DNA from: Gnetum montanum
Taxonomy: Eukaryota; Streptophyta; Gnetopsida; Gnetales; Gnetaceae
Assembly: GCA_015680685.1 (NCBI GenBank)
Contig: MNCI01033568.1
Coordinates: 679,288 to 743,287 of the forward strand
Length of the DNA stretch: 64,000 nucleotides
Direction of reading: 5' to 3'
Positions 42,586 to 54,519 of the stretch are shown here, in pieces; positions within the stretch are counted from its first letter, which is position 1; each line of letters starts with the position of its first letter. Under the pieces are notes generated by a model. That model was not told the origin of the DNA. It saw only the letters and a program-made list of their open reading frames with translations, and ran no database searches. Position numbers and translations under genes: made by a program.

Positions 42586-45060
42586 ATGCCACAAGAATGT
42601 CAGGTGGTATACAAGCATCCCGATGAATATGTCCCTAACTTCACATTCATCCTACATCAGGATGAGCATTTGCAATGGTGGGACATGGAGGGCAACATTG
42701 TACTACGACTAGACAAATTGGCTTCTGCAATGCTATTTCATAATCTTGCCAGACTGGGATTCTAGGATGGTGGAGTGGAGTACATCATGGAGGACCATGA
42801 CTACCAAGACTATCATCCCACTGAGGCTCAATGAGCACGAGACCAGAAGTAGGTAGAGATATGAACATCTAAAGGGAAAACAATTCAGTAACCCCTTATT
42901 CTCACAAGGGTTGTAGGATGATGGGGATCCCATCTTTCATGATTTTCGTTTGGTGAAACTTCCCCTGGGGCAACAGATCCTTCAGTCCAACATTTAGAAC
43001 AAGCCTCCAAGTGACCAAGATCCTCAAGGGGATGGAGGATCATGTAGCAAGGATGGGCAGGATGATTGAGGCCATCATCAAGGTAGAGGGTGAGATCAAC
43101 ACTGGAGCAGTGGTGACTCCTTCCCTTCTTCTCGATCCTCTCGCTCTCCTATACCTTCATCTAGTTTAGGCTTTGATCGTAATCGGGTAGAAAGGAGCGA
43201 AAGGACATTGGTCAAAAGGATCAAAAGGAACAATGTGAGGAAACACGTGACCAATTGCACGATGCTCACCAACATGAAAGAAGGGGTAGCTAGAATCATC
43301 ATAGACATCATGGTCCTTAGCAAGACAATGACTCGAATGAGCCGTTGTTGGCTACTTGGAGCATGCTCCAGATCACCGAGGTAGTTTAGATCCCTAGTAG
43401 GCACGTGAAGGATATCCAGATCAAGCATGTTGATATGAACAATATCCCTAGATTTGAAGGGGGATACAACTATGATCCGTAAACTCACTTGTAGGTGTTC
43501 CATGACACCTGCATCCTGTAGAACATTGACAATGATTGGTAGAAGCTAAAGTTGTTCCCTCGCACACTCATCAAGGAAGCAAAAAACTGGTACTGGTCTT
43601 TGGAACCAGAATCAATTAGAAGATAGAGTATGATGCTTGAGATTTTCAATGACAAGTATCAAACGTACTCTAGAGTGACGAACCTGAGACATCAGATCCA
43701 AGGGTGGAAGCAAGGTAATCATGAACCCTTAGATGCAGCCATGAGAAGATACTATTCACTAATACATCGATGCCTTGGTCATGGCTACTCTCAACGGGCA
43801 CAGCTTCACCACATCATTGATGTGCTCCATTTTGAAACGCGAAAGACCCTTGGAATGTATGCCCAGGGATGACTGTCGGAACTAAGGGCCCATCAGTTGT
43901 AACACCTCATTGAGCAGGTGGCCAAGGAGGAAGGGGAACTTGGAAAGAAGGAGAGTGCAGAAGAATTTAATTGGGATCCCTCCATTTGAAAGAGGGAGGT
44001 CTAATTCTATGATGAGGAGGAGGAATAACCACTGGAAGCAGTGGTGAATTGAAAGACTTTGCCTTTACAAAAGCTTGCATTTGAAATATTGGCAAAGGTT
44101 GATAAGATGTGGGACTCTTTGGACAAAAAATTCCAAAGTGTGCTGAAAATTGTAGAAGAGTCCAGAGAACAAGGTAATGATTGTGATCGGCATAGAAAGA
44201 AGGAAGCTAAATGTGCCCAACATAAGGGTAGGGGCAGAGTGGCTATAGTAGAATAGGTTGCAGACTCTGACATAGAGGAGGATGATGAATGTGGCATATC
44301 CTAAGGGGTGTTATCCAGTAGTGTTACATCTCCAAGAGTTTGGGGTCTATGTGTTGAATCCTCACTTGGTGTGATAGAAAACACCCCGAAGGTTGCCTTA
44401 CCCACAAGGCAATCCTAGGTAGTTCCACTAGCAGCAGCAAGGGTATTATCCAAGTGGAACACCACCATAATCATATGAATACTTCTAGTAGTGGTAGCAC
44501 CCACAAGCATGGGGGATGCCACCTCTAAGGTAGCAGTACCCTTACAGATAGCTAGATCCTTCTGGGTACTACATCCAGCAACCAGTCTCTCCATAGGACT
44601 CTTCCAGTCACACCACATTTTAGAATTATTACCACCCCCAGAATATTTTTGACCATAACCTCCATCACCTAGGGGGAGAAACCCACATCTCTACTATCCT
44701 CTATCACCTTCTCTTGCCACTCCTTCTCCACAACATTCCACTCAGTTACCACCTACTCTGCCTATGTAGGGGAAGATACTACCACAACCATAGCAACAAA
44801 ACACTACGAGGGCTGTCAACATATAATTGGCTCCTTAGTCGAGTGGATTGGAAGACAAGCCACGAAAACGTCCCTTCTTATGACCCAATCATGTACAGAC
44901 ACCCTCACACCCACCTATGGATGGTGCCTCTGAATCTCAAACTTTCTCCACTATTCCACCGCTCAAGCGGCCTTCAAGCCAACCACACTCCAACGTCCAA
45001 ATGGTCATGCTCACACATTCCATGACTGACTAGATAAAGGCAGGTCAACAGCCCCAGAAA
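42586..45060 (+). pseudogene. Gag of element 2, decayed
   Basis: Likely start ATG 42586 (MPQECQVVYKHPDEYVPNF). Core at 43480-43870: LKLFPRTLIKEAKNWYWSL then MMLEIFNDKYQTYSRVTNLR...YSQRAQLHHIIDVL...TLGMYAQG. C-terminal part has LQKLAFEILAKVDKMWDSL and a long Pro/Gln/Tyr-rich tail to about 45000. Minus-strand frames of 135 and 96 codons over it are shadows. Several in-frame stops. Confidence 0.75.
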
Positions 45061-45480
45061 TTGACTGATTTGGGAAGTCCCCTCATCCATCTTCAGGTGG
45101 TAGGAAATGAGCCCTGTAAAGCTCTTTTGGACTCTGGGTCAGGAGTTAATTTAATCTCTCATGACATGTACAAGAACTAGAACTTACACCCATTAAAGAA
45201 GAGCAACATTACACTTGAACTGGCAGACCAGTCCATCATTGTTCCCTTGGGAGTGGTGGAGGACATTGTGACCATCATTTGTGGGTGGTCATATCCTACT
45301 AATTTCCTTGTCATTAGTGTTGAAAATTGCAAGGGGAACTTCCCAATCATAATGGGAAGGGCCTAGTTGAGCATGGTGGATGCAAGACTAGGACTTCAAG
45401 ATCTTTCCCTTAAAATTTCAAAGGAAAATCCTTTTGGAGAGATCGAGAAGAAGCACATTCCATGCATTATGTACAATGAC
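45061..45480 (+). pseudogene. Aspartic protease of element 2
   Basis: LTDLGSPLIHLQVVGNEPC then ALLDSGSGVNLISHDMYK (DSG active site at about 45130), then YPTNFLVISVENCKGNFPII, MGRA and a stop. Best preserved protease in the window; it would cleave gag-pol. Confidence 0.72.
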
Positions 45481-45925
45481 TATGGGTGCAATTGTGTGCA
45501 GTAGTTATGGTCTGCTAAGCAGATATCCATTCAAGCATGTAGTCGGTGTACCAAGGAATCACCCATCCAACAATGCCTGTATGTAGCAGGCACCAATCAA
45601 GAGGGCACCCAGTGGCTGACAACTAACCTTACTAGTAGTGCAATGTGCATGGAACCATCTAAGGGGCTTGTATGAGCCTATGTATAACACATGGATGAAA
45701 TGGAAGAGGTTCATCAATGGGCCCCCACTGTTGATGACCATGGTGACTGGGGAAAGTTGCAAATCCCTGAAATCTTTCAACAAGGGCCCTTGGAACTCAA
45801 ACCTTTCCATGGGCTCCACCTAACCAGGGATATTACCTTGTCATCACCAGGACAACCTCACTCCATTTTTTGCATCTCCTCCTTTCCACCCAGTCATGGG
45901 GGAGATCGTCATCCCTACTAATCCA
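45481..45925 (+). pseudogene. Acidic pre-RT linker of element 2, ending the pol remnant
   Basis: HMDEMEEVHQWAPTVDD...WGKLQIPEIFQQGPLELKPF matches the linkers at 24835-25017 and 57227-57532. Instead of RT it ends in a Ser/Pro-rich tail at 45921, next to ACCCAGTCATGGGGGAGATC. Confidence 0.6.
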
Positions 45926-47440
45926 TTCCACTACACCCCTCACTGTTTTGTAATTTTTTATTTTACACTTTTTTTTGTTTCACACTTTTTTGTTTTTCAA
46001 CATCGTTCATATGTTTGCCAATTCTTGTTAATTTTTTCATTTCTTTATGTGTGTTTTATTTTCATGTGATCGCTAATACATTGTATTATTGTCATCAAGT
46101 GTCTAGCGCAGATGGTTTTCGTTGTGATGGGTCATGTACAATTGTCCACCTAGTTATTTAGCTCCCACCCTCGCATTGTTGTCCTTGGGTTTTACGTCTA
46201 TTCTCATCTCATAAAATTGGTAGTGAGTCCACGTTATCCACCCATTCACCCACTCCATGGTTTCCTTTCTGTTGAGAACATGCAACCCATTCACTTAAAA
46301 ACATTGTAATTAATGTGTGACTTGTGTAGTTCCCAAACTCGAGGATGACCCAATGGTTTGAATCGAGTGTGACTTCAAGGACAATGCAACATTCGTCACT
46401 CTCTCCTATCCCCTGGGTTGTTGGTGTGTCCTTACAAAGTTTCTACCACTCCACGTTCTTCTCTCCAAGGAAGCTCCTGGGCAATTTGACCTTGCATGGT
46501 GTGGTCCCCACCGAAAAATTCAAAAAAAAAAACAAATAACAAATAAACATGAGGATTCAAAGCACATCCCTTGGTCAAATGCATGCAAACACGCATGGGC
46601 CTTTGTGTGGTGTGGTTCCCATGAAAAAAAAATCATGATATCACTATGTGGGAATTCAAAGCATAACCTTTAGACTGCCTCTCACGGGCCACAAGCACTA
46701 CTTATGGGACTTCCTTCGTCCCCTCTAACTTACTCCCATTTCACTTCCTTCCTCTCATGTTTTCTGGAGTGGTGGTTCTCTGTGGGTGCATTCTTGCCTC
46801 CTTGGGGGATGGACGGGGCTTCATCTATTACTGCAATGTCATTGTATGTGGATGGTTTTGGGTCTGAACTTAGGAAAGGTCCTATAGGATCACTTAACCA
46901 CAACTGCACACGGGATTTCATGTGACCGATGATCAGAATTACCATTCTCTCATCTCTCTCTTCACCCATTTCTCTCTGTAACTCACCTCACTATCCATTT
47001 TATGTTTTGAGAGTTCGTCGTGGTTTCCATGGACTTCTCATGCCTTGGCAGGATCTCTTGGGTAGGAGTGTCAACTTGCGAGCACCATTTCTTGACCCCG
47101 TGGCCCATGGACCTCGGTGTTGAGGATATGTAGGGGCTACTAAGGCTATTGCCTACTCTAGGGAGGAACCACCTACATATTCTTGGTCTTGCTTGTTAAG
47201 TCTCCCATCCTTTGGATTTCTTGGTTGGTTGTTTTTAAGGTTCCATCACTTGATTTCCTCTCAATGGAGTTCTTTCTCACCACGTTCTCCTACCTTCGAC
47301 TCTTTTTCTAGCTTAAGTTACCTTCCTCATGTCCTCGATTGCATTCCATGTCTTTCCTAGTGTTTGACCGTCCCAATTTGGCATTTTAAATTCATTTTTT
47401 AGGCTTTTTCTAGGATGGTCAATGCTGGTCAATGGGTGTG
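45926..47440 (+). other. Conserved non-coding spacer of element 2
   Basis: T-rich start, then GGCCACAAGCACTACTTATG (46688-46707) and TACCTTCCTCATGTCCTCG (47320-47338) blocks shared with other elements. No gene; frames at 46704 and 46929 are chance. Confidence 0.55.
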
Positions 47441-47452
47441 AATGCCTACATA

Positions 47453-47540
47453 TACAGGGCCCCGTATATGCAAGCCCCTGCATATAAGCGGCCGCGTATA
47501 CACGGCCTCGTTGATGCAGTGCCCAATCCCTATATATAGG
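47453..47540 (+). promoter_or_regulatory. Internal promoter of element 2
   Basis: Words CCCCGTATATGCAAG, GCGGCCGCGTATACACGG and CCTCGTTGATGCAG, then TATATATAGG (47531-47540). They resemble the U3 words of this element's LTR (TGTATACGGGGCC, CATCGACGCGGCC) and not those of family A. Confidence 0.68.
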
Positions 47541-47682
47541 CCTATTGCACTTCACATTATTATTATTTCTCACATAAATTGGGGGGAGATTTTGCCATTT
47601 TTTCTGCCTAACTCTTCCCTATGCACCTATGTTCTATTGCACGTCTGCATCAACCAATCGTTCCCCTTTTAAGCAATCGGAG

Positions 47683-47961
47683 GTATGCTCTTAGTCGGGG
47701 GGGGGGGGGGTGAAGCCTATGTGTAATTAATTAATTAATTAGTTAATTACAAATTCACACCTCTAAGGGAAGAAACGAAAACAACTATTTAAACTTCAAC
47801 TCATTCCTTGTTGTTTTTGGCTCTAACCCATGAATTAACACTCCAGGAGACTTAAAGGAATGCATGTGCCAACAACTTAACTTAGTCGAACTAAGAAGGT
47901 GTATAAGGAGCATCTTGAGCTACTTATGCACAGTCTAATGGGTGGTTATGTTTGATTGTAG
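47683..47961 (+). other. Probable leader intron before the aORF of element 2
   Basis: CGGAG|GTATGC at 47683 is a strong donor and TTTGATTGTAG ends at 47961 immediately before the ATG. The interval is AT-rich with a G14 run at 47697-47710 and TTAATTAATTAA. Element 1 has the same acceptor position (GTGATTGCAG|ATG), and element 4 GATCACAG|ATG. Confidence 0.5.
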
Positions 47962-50812
47962 ATGGCACCCAAACCAAGGCATCCAAGGGGTGAAGGACCA
48001 TCACAATCGAGGACAAGCATCCACGCACAGGAAGGAGACGAGGCACGCAACAGCTAGAGCATACAGAGGGCTCGCATGCAACTAGCCCCCTCCACGAAGG
48101 ATCTAATGTGGAATCTATCCATTAGATTCCCAAAGAGGATATTCCCAGTGAGCAATCGCAAGGGGATGAGACTTTGGGGATAGCACCATGGCTTGAGGTC
48201 ACCTTGACCCAAGCATGTCTTGATGCTATCAAGTAGCGCGAAGTGCAATGGATGGTCCTCCAAGAGCTAAACTTTGGACCATTCCTTGAGAACACATAAA
48301 AAGATGTGAGGCTATAGCTACAAAATTTTCCTATGTGGCCAATCATCACATCCAATGGTGAGTGGTACTTAGGAGAGACCTATCTCTTCTGGATGAATCA
48401 GAAACCGGGGTCCAGAGTAAGAATCAAAGACATTTATGTCTCTTACTCTTCTGAGGTAATAGCGTAGGCTCTGGGGTTGCTCAAGACTGGAGTAGATATG
48501 GTGGAGATTCCAAAACAAGTTGACCCGAAGGTAAAAGTGGAATGGACCAAATGGTGCTATGGGGTAGAGGGCAAGAAATTCGGCTCTTTGACCATGGCGA
48601 AGAGGGTGTACTCAAAGATCGCGTCTTACCACTTGAACCCAACGGTAAGACCCAACAAAATCATAGCCTTCTCTGCTCATGCATGTGTCACCTTGAGTGG
48701 GAAATTCCCAATGAGTCTTCCACAGCTGTTATTCTTGGAGATTGAAAAGAGATTCACTGAAAGTGAATGTGGAAGATGAGCTCTCCCCTTTCTTTGCCTA
48801 ATCCAGAAGTTGTGTAAATGGGCAGGGATAGCATGGTACTCCAATGATATAATCCAGCATGCCTCGATTTCCTCTTGGCAAGAATGATGAAGGATAAAAC
48901 TCCTGCCACCACACAGACAAAGGAGGAGTAGCAACCACCTCCACCACCTACATAAACAACAAGGTTAGGTTCACAAACCATATCAGAACACATCTGCAAA
49001 ATCTGACAAATGCTCTTGAGCCACCAAGAGCAATATGGCATGACTGGTGGAAGAGAAAACCCTTCAGTCTATCGCCCTGCAATGAGCCACTTGGAACAAG
49101 TGGCTCGATCAGTTAGGTTGCTTGAAAGAGCAGGGTCGATGTTCTCCGCAGCCTGAACACAAGTGCCTGCACGAATAGATCCTAGTGTCCAAGAGGTGAT
49201 AGTATCCACATAAAAATTATTTCCCAAAATTTTTGGGAATGTTGCTACCTTTTCAGTACGCTTGGAAGATGGTGAAGGGGCAACAATCCTGGTGATGCAG
49301 CACTAAGGACAGGAAATTGCTGCTGAAGTGGTTGCTAATACAATTGCTATGGCTCTTAATGCACTGGTAGCACTTGTACTGGATGTTCATGGACTTCAAG
49401 ATGTACAGGCATCTGCTGGAACTTCGCGTAGCAAGATTGATGTAGCCCAACACGAGGAGTTGTTGGACCGACTGGTGGGAACTGGGCAACTGCTTCCAGA
49501 TGTCTTCGAACTTCCAGACAACATTATTGCAACCCAGTCAGAGCTGCTCTCGGTAAGGAGTAAGAGCCTCATTTTGGAAGGGCAACTTGAAACTGCTCAA
49601 GCCACCTATCAACGCTTGGCAATAGAAGTGGCGGAATTAAGAACCCAACTTGCTGATCTAGCTCTCCTCAACCATGAAATTACTAGAGATGAAGCTTTTC
49701 AACAGCTTTAGCCAAAACTTCAGATAGTTGAGGATGAGTGAGAGTTGGTGATCTTTGATAAGTCCTTGGTAGATGTTCAAGCATATAATTTAAACAAGGA
49801 CTTGATGGAGGTTCGCTAGGAGAACGTTAGGTTGACTGTGGAGGTTCACCACCTACGCAATGTTGGTGCAGAAAATGAACACAAAAAATTTTATCCACCA
49901 ACAGCAGGAAGAACTAGCCAGGGTGAATGCTAACATAAGAAGGTTAACCACTAAGAACTGAAATCTATCAATGGAGGAGGTTTAGGCGTTGCGACAAAAA
50001 TCTGCAATTGAAATCACCACTTGGAAGAATGAGGCCCTGCAATTTGAAAACATCAAAAATCATTACAAGGACCTAGTGGGATTACAGAAGGAAGTAAATG
50101 AAAAGCAGATTTAGGTCTCAAAGGACAAAATGAACCAAGCACTCCAACAACTCTGAGAAGGAGGTGAGGTATGGAAACCTATCTTTGATGGGTTGAATGC
50201 CTATAATCAAGATGAAATCTACCTTAAGGAGTTGCAGATTGAGGAGATGACTGTATATATGAAGCTTGCCAACCTTTGCTATGCAAACCTGGCTATGTTC
50301 ATAGCAAGGAGACCGTGGTTAGAATTGGAAAAGCAAGTGGCCACCTTGTAATCTCTATATGAGGGTGAGTTCTAGGCACATAAAGAAACAAAAAAAAATT
50401 GGAAATAGCAAATGTGGAACTTGAGGTTCTCCGCATGTGATTTGAAGGACAACATACAGTTGTGGAGAACCTAGTTTATTGAATGAATGACTACCTGTAG
50501 CTGCAGGCATCAATCCAAGCATTTGACATCGAATGAAAGCAGTTCGCAACCTAGTTTGTCAACCTGAAAGAACTCTTCCTGGTGCTACCATGCCCTTGGA
50601 AGGTTCCAATTCTAGCACACATTGGTGAAGTTGCCTAGATAGTGAATGATCCCAGAAGCAAAGAAGAAAAAATGAGGGCTTTCTTGGAGGCTTTTTGGCT
50701 GCCTCCAGAAGTTGCAGCTATTGTTGGGAAGCCATCATTCGTGCCACCACCATCGCATGGGCCAGAAGCTAGTGAAGGTCCATCGAAACCACCGCCCCCA
50801 GGGATGGTGTGA
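47962..50812 (+). pseudogene. aORF of element 2 (PF20167-like domain plus coiled coil)
   Basis: Start MAPKPRHPRGEGPSQSR. Domain: ACLDAIK, WYLGETYLFW, then 48477-48776 KTGVDMVEIPK...YSKIASYHLNPTVR...AFSAHACVTLSGKFPMSLP and LFLEIEKRF, then LPFLCLIQKLCKWAGIAWYSND. At 49328-49711 a coiled-coil-like piece (LEGQLETAQATYQRLAIEVA). Pro-rich end SKPPPPGMV with TGA at 50810-50812. Shares layout and end with the other aORFs. Two or more frameshifts and stops. Confidence 0.62.
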
Positions 50813-50993
50813 TCTTCTACATGGCAGAGACTCCAGGACTAGCAAGGTGTTCAATTTTATTTCTAAACACCACAAGTTTTTGTAACTTGTCCTTCTCTAT
50901 AACTCGGGCACTTGGTCAAATTGATGTTGTGTCATGTGTGTGTCAGGTCATGTGCATTGTAAATAAAAGCCCATACCTTCCAAATTGTCGAGT

Positions 50994-51029
50994 AACTTGA
51001 GGACGAGGTTTTACTCAGTCATGGGGGTA
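50994..51029 (+). promoter_or_regulatory. Plus-strand primer region (PPT) of element 2
   Basis: ACTTGAGGACGAGG then CTCAGTCATGGGGGTA adjoining the 3' LTR. Confidence 0.7.
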
Positions 51030-51914
51030 TGATGAAGTGTCATTAGTCGATGCATCAACTAGGCCACGTATACATGGCCGCATCGACACGGCCCTATTGA
51101 TGTAGCCTTCCATGCGTCAACGTGGCCCCGTTTACGCGGAGCCTATTTTGGCCTATAAATAAGAGGGCCTTCCACCTCACTTAGGGATCTTTTTGTTAGT
51201 TGTAGCGAAGCTCTTGAAGTTTTTTCTTGTAGGAGATAGAATATTTTCCAAGTGCCCACAGTAGGTGTAAGAAAAGTGACCAGCTCTTTATTCAAGCGTT
51301 GATGTATCTGAGCTCATTGGCGTGACGACAATAAAGATGAACTCTTTAAGCATTTCTTGCAGCATTTGGACTTAGTCATTTAATGAATTCAATAGCTTAA
51401 TATTTATATGCTTTGATAATTACTTAAGTTTCTCTTATTATTAGTTTAATCGCTATCGTTTGTTCATAGTTCATAGAAACCATAAGTACGACTATCTCGA
51501 ACGCAAACCCAACACTTGGTAACCCAGTGAGGCTTAACATCTGGTAGCCTAGTAGTGTTTAGGGGATGCTCAGAACATGCCTGGAAGATGGGATCGGATA
51601 CTTATGCTAGGAATAATTAGAATACAAATTAGGATAATTATAGATTAGATAATAGTTCATTCCTTACTTCCCATACTTTAATTAGATGCCAAAAGATAAA
51701 GTAAAAAGCTATAAAAATCATTAGCCTTAATCTCACTTAATCATCACAAATAGAACATCACAAGTGAGATTAGGAAGACAATGACCATTCTAAAGGTTTT
51801 GCTGGTTAGGTTCTGGTGTATGTTAAGTGCTTACAGTCTATGAAATTCAACTGAGTCGTGTGTGAACGCCCATGATTTGTATGGTTGGGCGTAGGGGTAC
51901 CTAGACGCTCATCA
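51030..51914 (+). mobile_element. 3' LTR of element 2 (family B)
   Basis: TGATGAAG to GCTCATCA, 885 bp, with TATAAATA at 51154-51161. Differences from the 5' LTR look mostly like transitions, many at CpG, as in methylated plant repeats. Confidence 0.88.
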
Positions 51915-51940
51915 ATAACACATGTAACTTTTTCTATCAT

Positions 51941-52795
51941 TGATAAGTAGCGAGTATACTCTATGCCCAACCATATGAATCACTAGCATTCACTCAATGA
52001 TTCGGTCAAATTTCATAGACTTTAGCTCTTTAAGTACACTAGTTTCTAGGAGGTGAATCCAACCATTGCAATTGTTGTCTTCTTAGTTCTACTTATGAAT
52101 TGCAAGTGTATGGTTAAGTGTAACTAAGGCATTTAATTTTTATCATTTTGTCTTTATGGTTTAATTGCCTAAGTGCTGAAAACAAAGTAAATTTAATTTG
52201 TAATTAATATAATTAATCTAGTAACTAACTAGAACTTAACTAATGTTAACATAGGCATTCATTCCCACTTTTCGTACACATCTTGAACACATTATAGTGC
52301 CACTGGATTACCAAGAATTAAGTGCTACTAGGGTTACCAAGCGTTAAACATATGCTCAAAGTGACCATGTTTATGTTTTCTATTTAGCCAATATTAATTT
52401 CTTAGTAAAAATTCATTTAAGTAGATTGCATGAATATTAAATGCATAAAGAAAGCATTAATCTATTCCAAGTGCTGCAAGGTTTGATTAGAAAAGCTTGT
52501 CTTTATTATCATTCACACTGTCATGGTTAGGTACATTTGTGCTCAAATAAAGATTTGTACACTTCTTTGACTTCTACTGCAAGCACTTAGAAAATTCTAA
52601 CTCTCAAAAGAAAAAACTACAAGAGTTTCACTACAACTAAGAAATGGAATGGTTGAATTATGCACCGAGGCATTGTATTTATAGGTTGGCATGCATCTTG
52701 TAATATCGAATATCTGATAATGCATCATTAGATCTAATATTGGGGCTTTGATATTGGGCATCCAATATTGAGGCTTAACAAAAAATGATTCATCA
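51941..52795 (-). mobile_element. 3' LTR of element 4 (family C)
   Basis: Minus strand begins TGATGAATC and ends ...GTATACTCGCTACTTATCA, 855 bp. Words CCAATATTGGATGCCC, AATATTAGATC, GATATTCGATATTAC (52690-52780), then TATAAATA (complement of 52677-52684). Preceded on the minus strand by ACTTGAGAACAAG...GAGGGTA, the PPT of this group. Confidence 0.8.
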
Positions 52796-53215
52796 TACCC
52801 TCACAACTAAATGAAAACTTGTTCTCAAGTGAACAAAAGGAGGAACAAGTTTGTTACAAAATATGGGAAAGATATGGGATTATTGACTAACTAATTGACA
52901 CACCAACTAACTTAGACCAAAAAAAAATGCTAGGTACCAAAGTGTATAGATTTATAGTCTTTTATAAAATTTTGTATTCATGAGAACAAAATTGAACACC
53001 TTAGTAAAAACTAACATCCAAACCCCTTTGGCAACTCAAAAATGAGGGAGAAGATTAAACAGTCATGAAGAGGTGTTGTTGCATGGCCTTTTGTTGCCTA
53101 TTCTTGGGGCTGTTTAGGCTGTTAACTCCTTACTACTTTAGGAACTTATCCCTTGGTTGGGACAGTCCTATTTCTAGTCCATGCTTCCCTTTTGGTACCA
53201 TCTGTGATCACAATA
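52796..53215 (-). pseudogene. Remnant of an aORF, mostly deleted, in element 4
   Basis: Minus-strand GATCACAG|ATGGTACCAAAAGG at about 53195-53210 is the aORF start with its acceptor, followed by fewer than 60 recognisable codons before the zone next to the PPT. The PF20167-like block and coiled coil are absent. Confidence 0.6.
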
Positions 53216-54470
53216 GAATCAAGGATTAGCATGTGACATGTAACTTATAACATATAGTTACATTGTCTCTCTTAGGCAGTTACACTTGGCTAAGTTGTGA
53301 TTATGGCAGATTGATTATTTTAATATTATTTAATTTCTATGGCCACCAGAGTTCATTTGAAGGGTTTAACCTCATGAATTGATGATTATAATGTTATTTC
53401 ATTAGTTGTAACTTTGTGGGAGTTAGAAATATTTTCCATCAAAAGCTTATGTGGCCCCCATGATGTAGAGCTTACCTCTGGTAGTAGTAGGACTACAAAA
53501 CAAGGTAAATTGGACAATATGGTGGAATGTTATGGCTATGGAAAGTTTTGAGCTCTGAAAATTTCCAACATTAAAGATAAGGAAAGAATAAAGAGTTTTA
53601 ACATAACGTGAAGTTCTTGGAGAGCCAGAAAAGCCATGAACATAATGAAATGCTTGAAGAGGATTAGATAATTCATAACAAAAAGAGTTTTTCATTGAAG
53701 AACATTGTGAAGGAGCACATAATTAGATGTCATTGATGGAGCACATAAAGGATTTGATCACAAAAATGCCTAAGGACAAAGAACTTAACTAGCCTAACCA
53801 AGAGGTATGAAAGCAGTTCCTTCTCAAAGCAAGCTTATGTCATTAATGTCCTTGCAAAGAGTTTTAGCTTCTTGTTATTGGTTGATAGTGGAATGGTGAA
53901 CAATCTATTCAAACACTCATGCATTCAAGAGGGTAGGAAAGTATAAAGAACATTGAATTCCTTTGAAGTCATACCCTTATCAATCCATTTAATCCTTCCC
54001 AAGTTTGAAAACTACCAAGGTCACAAGTTTGTTAAAATTTTTATTAAGGAAGAGATCTCATATTTCCAGAACAAGGAACACCATAGAGTTTATGGATGGG
54101 TTGATGACATGGACTTACTATCTATTTCATGAAAAAGAAACCATGTCTTAGTTGTCAATACCAAAATTCAAAGATAGAATTCAGACATTAGTAATTAGAT
54201 AACATTATACTACAAGCCACCATCAATAGTAGCCATAGTTGCACTATATCTTGTTGGCAAGAAGAGAAAAATAAGATAAAATAAACACAAGCAAAGCATA
54301 AAAGAAATTCCAACCAAATAAAGTAAAATATATAAGAAATTGTAAAATATGTAAGAAAGAGAAAAATGTACTAACCATGTTATAAAACAAAAATGATGTA
54401 AAAAAAGATGTAAAACAAAAAAAGTGTACCACTTTGTATGATTAGAATAGATGGCCATCTCCACATGACT
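53216..54470 (-). other. Spacer of element 4 lacking the internal promoter
   Basis: Aligns to 19860-21990 of element 3 on both sides (GGCCCCCAYRATG.AGAGCTTACC block at 53452; AAGGAGCACAT block near 53710; ACTCAGTCATGTGGAGATGG near 54460), but the stretch with CpG words and TATATATAGG is missing near 53540-53690. Confidence 0.55.
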
Positions 54471-54519
54471 GAGTTAGAAGGAGAAGATTCAAAATACTAG
54501 GAGTGCTTATCCATCCAAG

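Larger units (their letters stand above)
41486..51914 (+). mobile_element. Element 2: non-autonomous gypsy element with gag, protease and aORF
   Basis: Bounded by ATAAC duplications (41481-41485, 51915-51919). LTRs 41486-42380 and 51030-51914. Contains primer site, gag, protease, acidic linker, spacer, internal promoter, leader intron, aORF and PPT. RT, RNase H and integrase are absent: the linker runs into the spacer by 45925. Being flanked by a perfect duplication and clear LTRs, it moved as this shortened form or lost pol inside after insertion; a second element (1) with a similar gap favours the former. Confidence 0.88.

Noticed and set aside
43096-43503. 135-codon minus-strand frame
   Set aside because: Antisense to element 2 gag, with hydrophobic low-complexity content arising from codon complement.
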